A stretch of DNA of 64,000 nt, taken from contig NZ_JAPNOZ010000011.1 of the NCBI RefSeq assembly GCF_029955155.1, positions 434,001 to 498,000 of the forward strand, given 5' to 3'. The DNA comes from Psychrobacillus sp. NEAU-3TGS. Its GTDB lineage: Bacteria > Bacillota > Bacilli > Bacillales_A > Planococcaceae. The translations under genes were made by a program, and so were the position numbers. Shown piece by piece: positions 26,963-36,322 of this stretch. Positions within the stretch are counted from its first letter, which is position 1. Each line of letters opens with the position of its first letter. The notes under the pieces are model-generated. The model did no database searches. It saw only the letters and a program-made list of their open reading frames with translations, and was not told the origin of the DNA.

Positions 26963-29548
26963 TTAAAGCCTAGGATCTACCGGATCTGATTCCAATGCCA
27001 GTGTGGCGAGTACACATTCATGTACACGTTCTATGGATTCGCCGTCAACAAAACGTCTTATACCTTCCAGCCCTAAGGAAAATTCTTTTAAAGCAAGCTT
27101 TTGTTTTTTGCCTGTATTTCTATTTTTTAAACGCTTCAAGTTTTCCGGGCTTAAATAATCCATTCCATAAATGATATGCAAATATTTGCGGCCTCTTACT
27201 TTAATGGCAGGTTGGATTAGCCTCCCTTTAAATGTAGAAGTGAAAATTTCAGGCTTGATGACAATTCCTTCATGCCCTTCTTTTGTCATTTCTTCCCACC
27301 ATGCGATGACTTCCTTCTCACTATTACTATCCGAAATAATTTTAAATTCGGTTGTCACGAAAAGAGAGGAATCCTTTGCAAATTCCTTATTCATTTCCAT
27401 ATGCCAAGTGTGCGGTTTATGAAAGAATGTTTCTTCACTATGAGCCATTACGTGAAAAGGTGCAATTTGAATGGCCTCTGTTTCTTCTATATCCCAGCAA
27501 TATTTTTGGAAAACTTCTTTAAAGATCTCTGCGTTATTTAATTTTTCATCATACTCCCTTATCCAATTCTCTACATTTATATCATTTGCAGACTTTAGCT
27601 TTTCCACGATTTTTTTCCGGTCTAACAATGCATTTTCCGATACATGTGCGTACTGGCTACTAATCAATTCTTTCGCTTTTAAATTCCATGGCATGATTTC
27701 AGCATCTAAAAGCACATAATCTGTTTGATATTTTTCAAAATAGCGTTTATGTGTGAGTTCTTCCGTTAACTTTCGTACCACTTCTTGCTCTGTTAATCTA
27801 TCAAAAAATCTTCTGCCTGTTCTTGTATATATAACCCCATCTATTTCGAAGCCAATTTCTTTTTTAGCGACTGCTTGATTTTTAAATAGAAGTAGAACTG
27901 CTCGACTACCCATATGCTTTTTCTCGGCAACCATCGTTTCAACCCCATGATTCCGATAATATTCAATCGCTTCTTTTGGGTGTTCTAAGTAATCCAAAAG
28001 CGCAGATACCGATGGAGTCGGGCTCATTGTAGGTGGAATATAAAGTAACTGTTCAATCGGAACGGTGTAATGAGAAACCGTATCGATAGCAGATTTTGCA
28101 ATATTTCCGTGAATCTTTACTTCCCCTAGTTGTTCCGTTTGTACAGAATATCCGTTTATAAACTTTTCAATATTAGGGGGAATTAGACGCTCTATTTCCC
28201 ACTTTTTCAGCGGATTATCTGATGTTCCTGAATAATCTTTTAGAGCTTTGACAGAGACAAATTGTTGTTCCGGATACCTCATCGCCGTGAGCCTACCTCC
28301 AAAAGCAACCCCTTGATCAATATTAATCGTGTTATTTATACGAAGCGGCTGCGGCTTTGGATCATGCCCCCATACAATGGTTAAGCTACCTTTATGGTGA
28401 ACATACCAGTCTTTACGAATCGGTTTTCCATCAGTATTTATTTCTTCCGTATCACCGTACCGACAGAAATCTTGAATAGTAGTAGATTGCTTCCCAATAT
28501 ACTCGTCCTTTATGCCGGCATGGGTGCAAACGGCTGTCTTTACCCCGTTTTTTTCTAGCACGTAATGGGAAGGAGCTTTAAGAAGAAATTTTTTTAATGT
28601 TTCTTTCAATTCTTCCACTTTAGATGAACCATGCTCTTTCTCGTACTGTTCAAACTCCTGCGCAACTTTCTCGTCCCCATGCTTTAGCTCAACATTCCGT
28701 CCATCCAGCCACCTAGCAATTTTCCAACCATGATTGCTGTCCGTCATATATGCTAAGCCCTGCTCCACATGTCGTTGAAAAAATTGCATCGTTTTTAATG
28801 ACTCCGGTCCTCTGCTCATGATATCCCCAACAGACATAAACTTTCTGCCTTCTGGATGGATATAAAGTTCCTCCTCATTTTGTTCATACCCCATTTGTAA
28901 TAAAAGAGACATCAATTCATCATAGCAGCCATGTACATCTCCTATAATATCAATCCCTTTTCCAACCTCCACAAGAAGCGGATTTTCTTTTCTTATCAGG
29001 TCAATATCATCGTCTTCCCGAATGAAATAAACAGATTTAAAGCCTTCTTTCTTAATAAATCGTAATTCCCTTTTCCAATTTTGAAACTGTTGCTTTACTC
29101 TTTTTTTCCCACGAGGATTCTTACGTAGTGCATCTCTTTCAAGAAGTATTTCTTGTGGGATATCTAACACAATTGCTGTAATCGGAACATGGTGTCTTTT
29201 GGCTAGTCCAATATAATGTTTTCGGTCTTCCGCATAAAGATGAGTTGCATCTACAAATGTTAATTTATTCAACCTACATCTTGCTTCTAAAGCATAATCT
29301 AACAAGCGAAAGGCTTCACGAGATAGCGCATGGTAATCATCTGAAAGACTATCCGCTTCATCTCTTGGCCGCTCCGCCCATTGTATAAATTCTGTATCTC
29401 CAACGACTGCACGATACTCGTCCGAACTAATGACTTCAGATGATAATATCAGCTGCTCATCTATCCACTTATTCAGAAGCGTAGTCTTACCACTATTGGA
29501 TACACCAACGAGCAAAACAATTCCAGCGTTTGGTAGCGTAATTTTCAT
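26963..29548 (-). CDS. pnkp: bacterial Pnkp: polynucleotide kinase-phosphatase-ligase of RNA repair
   Basis: 861 residues. Kinase: P-loop GVSNSGKTT (15-23). Phosphatase: GDVHGC (203-208), GDIMSRGP (241-248), SNH (271-273), THAG (His 343) and GH (His 395), so the metal ligands are kept although the usual GDxxDRG Asp is Ser. Ligase: KHMG with the nucleotidyl Lys at about 544 and motif IKVRGRKYLHIIYG near 825. In characterised orthologues Pnkp with Hen1 heals, seals and 2'-O-methylates cleaved RNA. ATG 29548 has AAGGAG upstream and overlaps the Hen1 stop as ATGA, so the pair is translationally coupled. Confidence 0.93.
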   Translation of the reverse strand: MKITLPNAGIVLLVGVSNSGKTTLLNKWIDEQLILSSEVISSDEYRAVVGDTEFIQWAERPRDEADSLSDDYHALSREAFRLLDYALEARCRLNKLTFVDATHLYAEDRKHYIGLAKRHHVPITAIVLDIPQEILLERDALRKNPRGKKRVKQQFQNWKRELRFIKKEGFKSVYFIREDDDIDLIRKENPLLVEVGKGIDIIGDVHGCYDELMSLLLQMGYEQNEEELYIHPEGRKFMSVGDIMSRGPESLKTMQFFQRHVEQGLAYMTDSNHGWKIARWLDGRNVELKHGDEKVAQEFEQYEKEHGSSKVEELKETLKKFLLKAPSHYVLEKNGVKTAVCTHAGIKDEYIGKQSTTIQDFCRYGDTEEINTDGKPIRKDWYVHHKGSLTIVWGHDPKPQPLRINNTINIDQGVAFGGRLTAMRYPEQQFVSVKALKDYSGTSDNPLKKWEIERLIPPNIEKFINGYSVQTEQLGEVKIHGNIAKSAIDTVSHYTVPIEQLLYIPPTMSPTPSVSALLDYLEHPKEAIEYYRNHGVETMVAEKKHMGSRAVLLLFKNQAVAKKEIGFEIDGVIYTRTGRRFFDRLTEQEVVRKLTEELTHKRYFEKYQTDYVLLDAEIMPWNLKAKELISSQYAHVSENALLDRKKIVEKLKSANDINVENWIREYDEKLNNAEIFKEVFQKYCWDIEETEAIQIAPFHVMAHSEETFFHKPHTWHMEMNKEFAKDSSLFVTTEFKIISDSNSEKEVIAWWEEMTKEGHEGIVIKPEIFTSTFKGRLIQPAIKVRGRKYLHIIYGMDYLSPENLKRLKNRNTGKKQKLALKEFSLGLEGIRRFVDGESIERVHECVLATLALESDPVDPRL

Positions 29549-30897
29549 AGCTGATTCTCCTTCCTGATAAACGTGCACATTTGGGTTGGAGAACCGTACT
29601 GCATGTCTTCTTCCCCTATCCCTTCGAACGCTATCTCATATTGACCTGAGTGATTCATTTGCTCACACCACTCTCTAAACGCATGCCTTGTCCATTCAAA
29701 ACGATGATCGCTATGTCGCATTTCATCTGACATTGCATATACACGATTATATTCTTTGTTTGGAGTAGTCACGATTAAGGCACTAGGTTGATAGTATGCT
29801 AGTATAAGCGCCATTATTTTAGGTAGTCTTTCTTCATCTATATGCTCAATCACTTCACATAAAATAATGACATCTTTGTTTTTCAAACGTTCATCAAAAT
29901 AAAACAGGGATCCCCAAATCATAGTTGGCATGGTGAAGTCTTTTTGTTCCTTTAGCTTTTCAAAACGTTTCACCGCTTTTAACGTTTCAGATTCGGAAGG
30001 CTCCACTGCTAGTATTTCTTCTACCCCATTCACAAAGCCTAATTTAGCGGATAACTTTCCTTCTCCCGAACCAAAATCGACTACTTTACGTTTCTTTGGA
30101 AGAGCTGACACCTTGTCGACTATTTTTTCATAGCGCAACTCGTTTAACGGTAATTGCTTCGTACGAATTGGCTGCAGGTTTTCTTCTGGTTTTTCAAACT
30201 GATCATATAATTCTTTGAATCTTAATGCCTTGCGAATAATGAATTCTTTTTCTGGATGCGTATCGAGCCAGCCCTCTCCGTATCGTTTCAACTTTTCAAT
30301 TTCTGTATCATCAATAAAATAATGCTTGTAGTTATCCAATACCGGGATGAGGACGAATAACTGGTGAAGTCCTTTTTGAAGCGTGCTCATTCCTGAGAGT
30401 GTAATATAGCAGGCTGAGCTTTTCTCTTTTATTTGAAATGAATAGTCCGTTTCTCCAAACTCGATGTTAACCTCATAGCCTAACGGTTCAAAAAGATTGC
30501 GAATCTCCTGTTCACTTAACTCCGTTGCCACAGGACCAAAACTAAAATGGAAAGAAAAAGAGTGCTCTACCCATTTTTCATAAGCTTCTTTTGGCTTGCC
30601 ATTTAATGCAGTACTCAAAGCAGGACGAATAAGCGAAGTGAAAATACTACTCACCGCAAATTCCCTGTCATTTATGTAATGTGTGATGTCATAAGCACCA
30701 GACGACTGATTGATAAGAGAAAGTGGGTCAGGCGTAACAAAGATTGTCATCTCCATCTGTTTATCTGTAAATGTAGAAAAAAAGAGCCGTATTGCATGAT
30801 CTTTATGTGTTCGCTCATATAAATTACTCGGATTTTTAGCAAGCAGATGGGAGAGAACTTGTACATTTTCACCTGTCGCTCTAATCGTTAGTTGCAC
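29545..30897 (-). CDS. hen1: Hen1: 3'-terminal RNA ribose 2'-O-methyltransferase
   Basis: 450 residues. The N-terminal Hen1_L domain (about 1-240) stimulates ligation in the characterised system; the methyltransferase domain has DFGSGEG (SAM, about 274-280) and metal-binding EVIEH (348-352) with His in RHSDHRFEWT (about 395-398). It adds the 2'-O-methyl mark at the repair site. The GTG codon at 30897 (VQLTIRATG) fits family N termini and has AAAGGG 8 nt upstream, preferred over GTG 30906. It overlaps Pnkp by 4 nt and lies 22 nt after the DUF421 gene. Confidence 0.93.
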   Translation of the reverse strand: MQLTIRATGENVQVLSHLLAKNPSNLYERTHKDHAIRLFFSTFTDKQMEMTIFVTPDPLSLINQSSGAYDITHYINDREFAVSSIFTSLIRPALSTALNGKPKEAYEKWVEHSFSFHFSFGPVATELSEQEIRNLFEPLGYEVNIEFGETDYSFQIKEKSSACYITLSGMSTLQKGLHQLFVLIPVLDNYKHYFIDDTEIEKLKRYGEGWLDTHPEKEFIIRKALRFKELYDQFEKPEENLQPIRTKQLPLNELRYEKIVDKVSALPKKRKVVDFGSGEGKLSAKLGFVNGVEEILAVEPSESETLKAVKRFEKLKEQKDFTMPTMIWGSLFYFDERLKNKDVIILCEVIEHIDEERLPKIMALILAYYQPSALIVTTPNKEYNRVYAMSDEMRHSDHRFEWTRHAFREWCEQMNHSGQYEIAFEGIGEEDMQYGSPTQMCTFIRKENQL

Positions 30898-30919
30898 TAT
30901 ATCCACCCTTTCCTGTTTT

Positions 30920-31615
30920 TCATTTTCTATCTAAATGAGAAGGCGTATCGCGAAGAAGTTGGACAAAAAGCCCATCTCCTTCTAACCATTCAGCGATGAG
31001 AATATCTTTATCGCTTGTAATCCCTTTCGCATGAAGCTGATCGGTTAGCCATGCCTCGTCAAAACCTAAGTCTTCTATTTCATCCCATAAAACTTTGCCA
31101 TCTCTTATTAAGGTTACCGGCGCATAAACTGTTTTAGAAACTAGATTAAGATCCTCTTGAGTTGTTTTTTGATACTTGGATTTCTTTAAAATGCTTAACG
31201 ATCCATTTGCTTCTAAATAACAATATGCGACCTCTCGAATAGAAAAGGTTTCACTTTGTCTAAGTAAGCTTTGAAGCTGATTCAAATTCATTCGGTTTTT
31301 CTTTAATTGTTCTCGGTCCACCACGCCATTTTTGATCAATGCGGATGGTTTCCCTTCAAAGATTCCACGTATAGCTAAAAACTTTTGTCCAAGAAATTCA
31401 ACGATGAAAAGTAAAATACTCCATAATGCCATCGTATAGATAATATAAAATAACCCTTCATCATTATGATACAATCCATTTCCAAGTAATTCACCTAATA
31501 CTATCGCAGCAATGAATGTAAAAGGGCTTATTTGTTTAATAATTTTCTTCCCTACAAACTTAACAATTAAAAAAAGAAGAAAAAAACCGACAATCAATTC
31601 TATAGTAATATTCAT
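30920..31615 (-). CDS. DUF421/YetF-type membrane protein
   Basis: About 231 residues: three N-terminal TM helices, then a cytosolic DUF421 domain with LVKNG-like SALIKNGVVDREQLKKNRMN and LRQSETFSIREVAYCYLEANG. Function unknown; Bacillus has several paralogues (YetF, YrbG, YkjA), some linked to sporulation membrane biology. ATG 31615 and GTG 31624 are both possible; neither has a strong ribosome site. Its position directly before hen1-pnkp makes it the possible first gene of that operon, but a functional link is not evident. Confidence 0.85.
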   Translation of the reverse strand: MNITIELIVGFFLLFLIVKFVGKKIIKQISPFTFIAAIVLGELLGNGLYHNDEGLFYIIYTMALWSILLFIVEFLGQKFLAIRGIFEGKPSALIKNGVVDREQLKKNRMNLNQLQSLLRQSETFSIREVAYCYLEANGSLSILKKSKYQKTTQEDLNLVSKTVYAPVTLIRDGKVLWDEIEDLGFDEAWLTDQLHAKGITSDKDILIAEWLEGDGLFVQLLRDTPSHLDRK

Positions 31616-31754
31616 AATGTGCACTTACTTACAACCCCGTTCCACCTATTCTCCTATCAGTTATCTCCCAATGCCTGAAGATATAAAACTCCACTGAAGA
31701 AACTTGATGTTACTGGATTGTTCGTCACAATTTCACTTCCATAAAATTACTATT

Positions 31755-31846
31755 ACAACTAAACCGATGATTTTTACAACTAAAAGCTCCATTTTTCTAA
31801 CCAACTCTTCCATTATTCCAACTAAGCCCTCTAGTTTTCCAACTAA
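31755..31846. repeat. 21-bp-periodic TTAGTTG array, 5 units (array 5)
   Basis: ACAACTAA at 31755 and 31776, a degenerate unit at 31797-31807 (in-phase CTAACCAACTC), CCAACTAA at 31818 and 31839. All fit a 21-bp register. It lies between the terminator of the catabolic operon and the DUF421 gene. The two ends nearest the downstream gene in this array and array 4 share TTAGTTGTAATAGT or a close variant on the minus strand. Confidence 0.75.
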
Positions 31847-31855
31847 AAATTTCAG

Positions 31856-31895
31856 AAAAAAATAACCACCATTCCCTTAAGGATTGGCGGCTATT
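31856..31895 (-). terminator. intrinsic terminator of the acyl-CoA catabolic operon
   Basis: A 15-bp stem with wobble pairs (31861-31875 with 31881-31895), followed on the minus strand by T7. Confidence 0.8.
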
Positions 31896-31909
31896 TCTAA
31901 ATTTGATTC

Positions 31910-33367
31910 TTAAACAAGTCCAGTCAATAAATACACACCAATGACAAAGAAACAAGCTACTGTCTTAATAATCGTAATAGCAAAGATATCTTTATATGAT
32001 TGGCGATGAGTGAGTCCACAAACCATTAGTAATGTAAGAACTGCTCCATTATGTGGTAAAGTATCCATCCCACCCGCTGCCATCGCAATAACACGGTGCA
32101 TAACTTCTAAAGGAATACCGGCAGCATTTGCGGCCTCCACATACTTTTCCGCCATAATACCTAGCGAAATAGTTATCCCACCGGAACCAGATCCCGTCAT
32201 CCCGGCAAGTGCATTTGTAAGCACAGCACCGTTGACTAGTGGATGCGTAAAGGTGTTAGCTAAGAAATTCTGAACGACAGCAAAGCCTGGCAAAGCTGCA
32301 ATAACTCCTCCGAAACCAAACTCTGAAGCTGTATTCATAGTAGCAAGCAAAGCACCACTTATGCCGACACTTAAACTATCCTTGAAACTCAATTTTACTG
32401 CTTGGAAGTTCAAAGCAATTGCCGTAAAAATACCTACGAGAAGTGCAAGTTCCACTGACCAAAGTGAAAGCTGCTGATTCATATTAACGGTTCCGTATTG
32501 TTCTAGATTAATATTGGCAAAATCGAACCCATCTGCATACCATTTCGGAATATAAGTAGTAAATAGTTTGTTCATTACTCCAACTAGTATAAGTGGAAGA
32601 AACGCTAACCAATCTTTCACATCTATTTTAGCGTTTAGCATAGTAGTGCTAGGAGCAATCATCGCTTCGCTCGTAGCAGCCATTTCGCCAGCAGCCGGCG
32701 ACTCACTAATCGCATTTTTCCCTATACCATAATAACCTTCACCATTCTTCGCTGCTTTTCGGCGACGGCTCTCTAGGTACAGCATACCTACTACAAAAAT
32801 AAATAATGCACCGACTAAACCAAGATATTTTGCTGCATAGACACTTGTATTAAAAAAAGTAGTTGGAATAACATTTTGAATCTGTGGCGATCCAGGAATC
32901 GCATCCATCGAAAAAGTAAAAGCACTAAATGCAATGGTAGCCGGAATCAGTCGTTTCGGAATATTCGCTTCACGGAACAACTGATTAGCAAACGGATAAA
33001 TCGCAAATACGGCTACGAATAAACTTACTCCGCTATAAGTTAAAATAACTCCCAATAACACGACAGTAAGAATGGCTTGTCTAACACCGATAAATCGAAT
33101 AATTACTTTTGCAATTCTTGCTGCAATCCCAGACATCTCAATTACTTTACCGAAAATCGCTCCAAGTAAAAAAACAGGAAAATAAGATTTTATGAAGCCA
33201 ACCATTTTTTCCATAAATATATTAGAAAAGAATGGCAAGACATGGCTCGGATCTGTCAAAAATACAGCGAGTAAAGCACATATCGGAGCAATGATAATAA
33301 CGGAAAATCCTCGATAAGCTAAAAACATAAGTAGTCCTAGTGCTAATAGTATAATAATTAGATCCAT
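31910..33367 (-). CDS. GntP family permease
   Basis: 485 residues with about 12-14 hydrophobic segments. Family landmarks include SFPVFLLGAIFGKVIE-like YFPVFLLGAIFGKV, IPGSPQIQN, GMTGSGSGGITISLG and AAGGMDTLPHNGAVLTLL. GntP/IT-superfamily members import gluconate, hydroxybutyrate or other small carboxylates. Its place at the end of an acyl-CoA degradation operon suggests uptake of a short organic acid that the operon oxidises (inference). Start ATG has GGGAGA. Confidence 0.87.
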   Translation of the reverse strand: MDLIIILLALGLLMFLAYRGFSVIIIAPICALLAVFLTDPSHVLPFFSNIFMEKMVGFIKSYFPVFLLGAIFGKVIEMSGIAARIAKVIIRFIGVRQAILTVVLLGVILTYSGVSLFVAVFAIYPFANQLFREANIPKRLIPATIAFSAFTFSMDAIPGSPQIQNVIPTTFFNTSVYAAKYLGLVGALFIFVVGMLYLESRRRKAAKNGEGYYGIGKNAISESPAAGEMAATSEAMIAPSTTMLNAKIDVKDWLAFLPLILVGVMNKLFTTYIPKWYADGFDFANINLEQYGTVNMNQQLSLWSVELALLVGIFTAIALNFQAVKLSFKDSLSVGISGALLATMNTASEFGFGGVIAALPGFAVVQNFLANTFTHPLVNGAVLTNALAGMTGSGSGGITISLGIMAEKYVEAANAAGIPLEVMHRVIAMAAGGMDTLPHNGAVLTLLMVCGLTHRQSYKDIFAITIIKTVACFFVIGVYLLTGLV

Positions 33368-33383
33368 AAATGTTCTCCCTTAT

Positions 33384-33824
33384 TTAGTCTAAAGTTTTTT
33401 GATTCACTAAGAGCTTCATTTCAAAAACTGCCACTATCTCATCCGTTTGTTTCCTAACTTCTTGTAATACCGTTACAACCCCTTGGTTCGATCCTTTACT
33501 CTTCAAATCAATTACTTTCCCTGTGAGATGAATAGTATCTCCAATGAAAGTCGGAGCTGTAAATCTTACCTTATCCATTCCATAAAATGCCACAACAACC
33601 CCTGGTTCAAAATGTACCAATCCGGTCGTAATAGAAAGTACTAACATTCCATGAGCAATTCGTTGTTTATATTGAGTTTCTTTCGCATACTCAATATTCG
33701 TATGAAGAGGAAACCAATCCCCACTTAAAGCGGAGAACATAACGATATCGGATTCCGTTATCGTTCTTCCTTTCGACTCCCAAACATCCCCAAGTTGATA
33801 CTTTTCAAAGTATTTATCGAACAT
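33384..33824 (-). CDS. MaoC-like hotdog dehydratase
   Basis: 146 residues. The hydratase-2 signature is present as SGDWFPLHTNIEYAKE followed by RIAHGMLVLS, containing the Asp/His catalytic pair. MaoC proteins hydrate enoyl-CoA in (R)-specific fashion. Third-to-last in the catabolic operon, 16 nt before GntP; separated from the carboxyltransferase gene by a 150-nt structured gap. ATG has AAGGGG upstream. Confidence 0.87.
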   Translation of the reverse strand: MFDKYFEKYQLGDVWESKGRTITESDIVMFSALSGDWFPLHTNIEYAKETQYKQRIAHGMLVLSITTGLVHFEPGVVVAFYGMDKVRFTAPTFIGDTIHLTGKVIDLKSKGSNQGVVTVLQEVRKQTDEIVAVFEMKLLVNQKTLD

Positions 33825-33866
33825 TTCTACATCCCCTTTGCTTATAAATACTACTTGAATAATTAT

Positions 33867-33937
33867 GCCTCAGCGGAGTTGCGTCCAGATTTGAATTGAA
33901 CCTGTGCAATTCAAAATCTGTGTCATCCGCTGGAGGC
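33867..33937. repeat. two-arm palindromic element inside the operon
   Basis: Outer stem 33867-33877 (GCCTCAGCGGA) with 33926-33937 (one-base bulge), inner stem 33886-33897 with 33908-33920 (CAGATTTGAATT-type), apical loop of about 10 nt. A second hairpin (CAGCAGA/TCTGCTG) spans about 33949-33970. There is no T-tract on the minus strand, so it is not a simple terminator. It lies between the carboxyltransferase and MaoC genes and may be a dispersed Bacillales palindrome or an RNA processing/attenuation hairpin. Confidence 0.65.
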
Positions 33938-33976
33938 TAACATGGCTCAGCAGAATGTTTTATCTGCTGGTCCAAG

Positions 33977-35515
33977 TTAAACTGGATACACCCCGTGCTT
34001 GCGATCAGTGAAAACTAAATACTTAGACATGTAAACATCTAAACGTGATGCAAGTTCTTCACGTAAACGATTCGGCTCGACCACATCGTCAATGATTAAA
34101 TCAGATGCTAGACGATAAATATCAATGTCCTCGCGATATTCTTCACGCTTTTCAGCAATGAAAGCAGCTCTCTCTTCTTCTGGAAGAGAAGCAATTTTGT
34201 TTGCATATACTGCGTTTACTGCAGCTTCTGGTCCCATTACCGCAATGGAAGCTGTTGGAAGTGCAATACAGCAATCTGGTTCAAATGCTGGACCTGCCAT
34301 TGCATACAACCCAGCACCATAAGCTTTGCGTACGATTACTGTCATTTTAGGAACAGTCGCTTCACTCATTGCCGAAATCATTTTAGCACCATGTCTAATG
34401 ATCCCTGCTCTTTCTACATTCGTTCCAATCATGAAGCCCGGTACGTCTGCAAGGAATAGTAGTGGAATATGATAAGCGTCACAAAGATTAATGAATTTCG
34501 CTGCTTTATCCGCACTATCATGGAATAGTACCCCACCTTTAACGCGTGGTTGATTCGCAATAATTCCGACTGGTTGTCCGTTAATTCGTCCAAGACAAGT
34601 GATCAGTTCAGGGGCAAAAAGCTTCTTAATTTCACACATAGAATCTTCGTCGATAAGACGTTCGATCAGTTGATACATATCAAATGGCGCATTTTGGTTT
34701 TTCGGTATTAACTGCTCAATGCTTTTTTCAAAGAAAGCTGGTTCTTTCGCTTCTGCTTTAGCTGGTTTTTCCGTATAGTTTTCCGGAAAATACGTTAAAT
34801 ATTTGCGAGCGTACGCGATCGCTTCTTCTTCATTTGGAACGAGGACGTCTCCACATCCAGAAACGGAACAATGCATTTTCGCGCCGCCCATTTCTTCAAG
34901 AGACACTTTTTCACCGATAACCATTTCTGCCATACGAGGTGAGCCTAAATACATGGAAGCATTGCCATCCACCATTACAACGACGTCACAGAATGCAGGA
35001 ATATATGCTCCGCCAGCCGCCGATGGTCCAAATAGAAGACAAATTTGTGGAACTTTACCTGACATTTTAACTTGGTTATAGAAAATTCGTCCCGCTCCTC
35101 TACGACCAGGGAACATTTCTAATTGATCTGTTATGCGAGCACCAGCAGAGTCAACAAGATACAACATTGGACAGCGTAGCTTTTCAGCTGTTTCTTGAAT
35201 GCGGATAATTTTTTCTACAGTACGTTGTCCCCAAGAACCTGCTTTAATAGTAGAATCATTAGCCATCACACAAACCGTACGACCATGAATTTTACCAATA
35301 CCAGTAACTACTCCATCAGCTGGAAGATCTCCTGCCAGTAAATTCGCAAACATTCCATCTTCTGCTTTTAAGCCATCGTCAAACAGCAAATTCAATCTAT
35401 CACGAACAAACATTTTCGCCTGCTCTTGATTTTTCTTATGATATTTTTCCTGTCCACCTTGCAAGATGGCATCTTTTTTGATCTGATAATCTGTTTGTGA
35501 AACTGTCGACGTCAT
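33977..35515 (-). CDS. yngE: acyl-CoA carboxylase, carboxyltransferase subunit (YngE type)
   Basis: 512 residues, a full-length propionyl/methylcrotonyl-CoA carboxylase beta chain. Crotonase-fold oxyanion blocks are FGPSAAGGAYIPAFCD, DSAGARITDQLEMFPGRRGAGR and KAYGAGLYAMAGPAFEPD. Partnered with the biotin carboxylase and biotinyl protein of this operon it carboxylates an acyl-CoA, most likely methylcrotonyl-CoA given the HMG-CoA lyase neighbour. ATG has GGAGG 8 nt upstream. Confidence 0.92.
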   Translation of the reverse strand: MTSTVSQTDYQIKKDAILQGGQEKYHKKNQEQAKMFVRDRLNLLFDDGLKAEDGMFANLLAGDLPADGVVTGIGKIHGRTVCVMANDSTIKAGSWGQRTVEKIIRIQETAEKLRCPMLYLVDSAGARITDQLEMFPGRRGAGRIFYNQVKMSGKVPQICLLFGPSAAGGAYIPAFCDVVVMVDGNASMYLGSPRMAEMVIGEKVSLEEMGGAKMHCSVSGCGDVLVPNEEEAIAYARKYLTYFPENYTEKPAKAEAKEPAFFEKSIEQLIPKNQNAPFDMYQLIERLIDEDSMCEIKKLFAPELITCLGRINGQPVGIIANQPRVKGGVLFHDSADKAAKFINLCDAYHIPLLFLADVPGFMIGTNVERAGIIRHGAKMISAMSEATVPKMTVIVRKAYGAGLYAMAGPAFEPDCCIALPTASIAVMGPEAAVNAVYANKIASLPEEERAAFIAEKREEYREDIDIYRLASDLIIDDVVEPNRLREELASRLDVYMSKYLVFTDRKHGVYPV

Positions 35516-35527
35516 GTTGTTTCCTCC

Positions 35528-36322
35528 TTATTTGCCCGTATATTGTGGTGCGCGTTTTTCCGCAAATGCACGTAAGCCTTCTAATCTATCTTCCGTGGGC
35601 AGTAATTCGTTGTATGCAAGTTCTTCTATTTTCAGCCCTGTGTTTAGGTCTACTTCAATTCCATTATTAATGGCCGCTTTTGCTTGAATTAATGCAAGTG
35701 GGGCATTTTTCGCCATCGATGTAGCTATTTCGAGCGCTTTGTCTAGTAAATTTTCACGAGGGACTACATATTCTATTATCCCAAGTGCTTCTGCTTCCTC
35801 AGCTGTCAGTCGCTTGGCGCTATAAATGAGTTCTTTTGCCTTTCCAAGACCGATTAAACGAGGTAAACGCTGTGTTCCTCCTGCTCCAGGAATAATACCT
35901 AAGGAAGTTTCCGTTAAGCCTACTTTTGTTTCTAGGGCTCCAATACGGATATCACATGCCAAAGCTAATTCAAGCCCACCTCCAAACGCTACTCCATTTA
36001 GAGCAGCGATAACCGGTTGTGGAAGTGCAGCAACTTCGTTTACAACAGCTCCTATAGATCGAACAGCTTGTCTAACTTCATTTTCTGACATTGTCTTTCG
36101 CTCTTTTAAATCAGCACCTGCGCAAAAAGCTTTTTCTCCGGCACCGGTTAAAATGATCACACGGACTTCCCGATTATTTCTTAACTCAATAGCAACCGTT
36201 TTCAAATCATGAAGCATCTGCTTTGATAAAGCATTTGCTGCATCTGTTCTATTTAAAGTGATAATTGCTATTCCATCGCTGCGCTTTTCTACTTGTACAT
36301 TAGTTAATACGTTTTCAACCAT
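35528..36322 (-). CDS. yngF: enoyl-CoA hydratase/isomerase (methylglutaconyl-CoA hydratase-like, YngF type)
   Basis: 264 residues, crotonase fold: GAGEKAFCAGADLKER, ALNGVAFGGGLELALACD, ETSLGIIPGAGGTQRLPRL with both catalytic Glu positions. ATG 36322 has AAGGGG 9 nt upstream inside the 3' end of the HMG-CoA lyase gene, giving an 8-nt overlap. Position between HMG-CoA lyase and carboxyltransferase matches yngF, the expected methylglutaconyl-CoA hydratase of leucine breakdown. Confidence 0.9.
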   Translation of the reverse strand: MVENVLTNVQVEKRSDGIAIITLNRTDAANALSKQMLHDLKTVAIELRNNREVRVIILTGAGEKAFCAGADLKERKTMSENEVRQAVRSIGAVVNEVAALPQPVIAALNGVAFGGGLELALACDIRIGALETKVGLTETSLGIIPGAGGTQRLPRLIGLGKAKELIYSAKRLTAEEAEALGIIEYVVPRENLLDKALEIATSMAKNAPLALIQAKAAINNGIEVDLNTGLKIEELAYNELLPTEDRLEGLRAFAEKRAPQYTGK

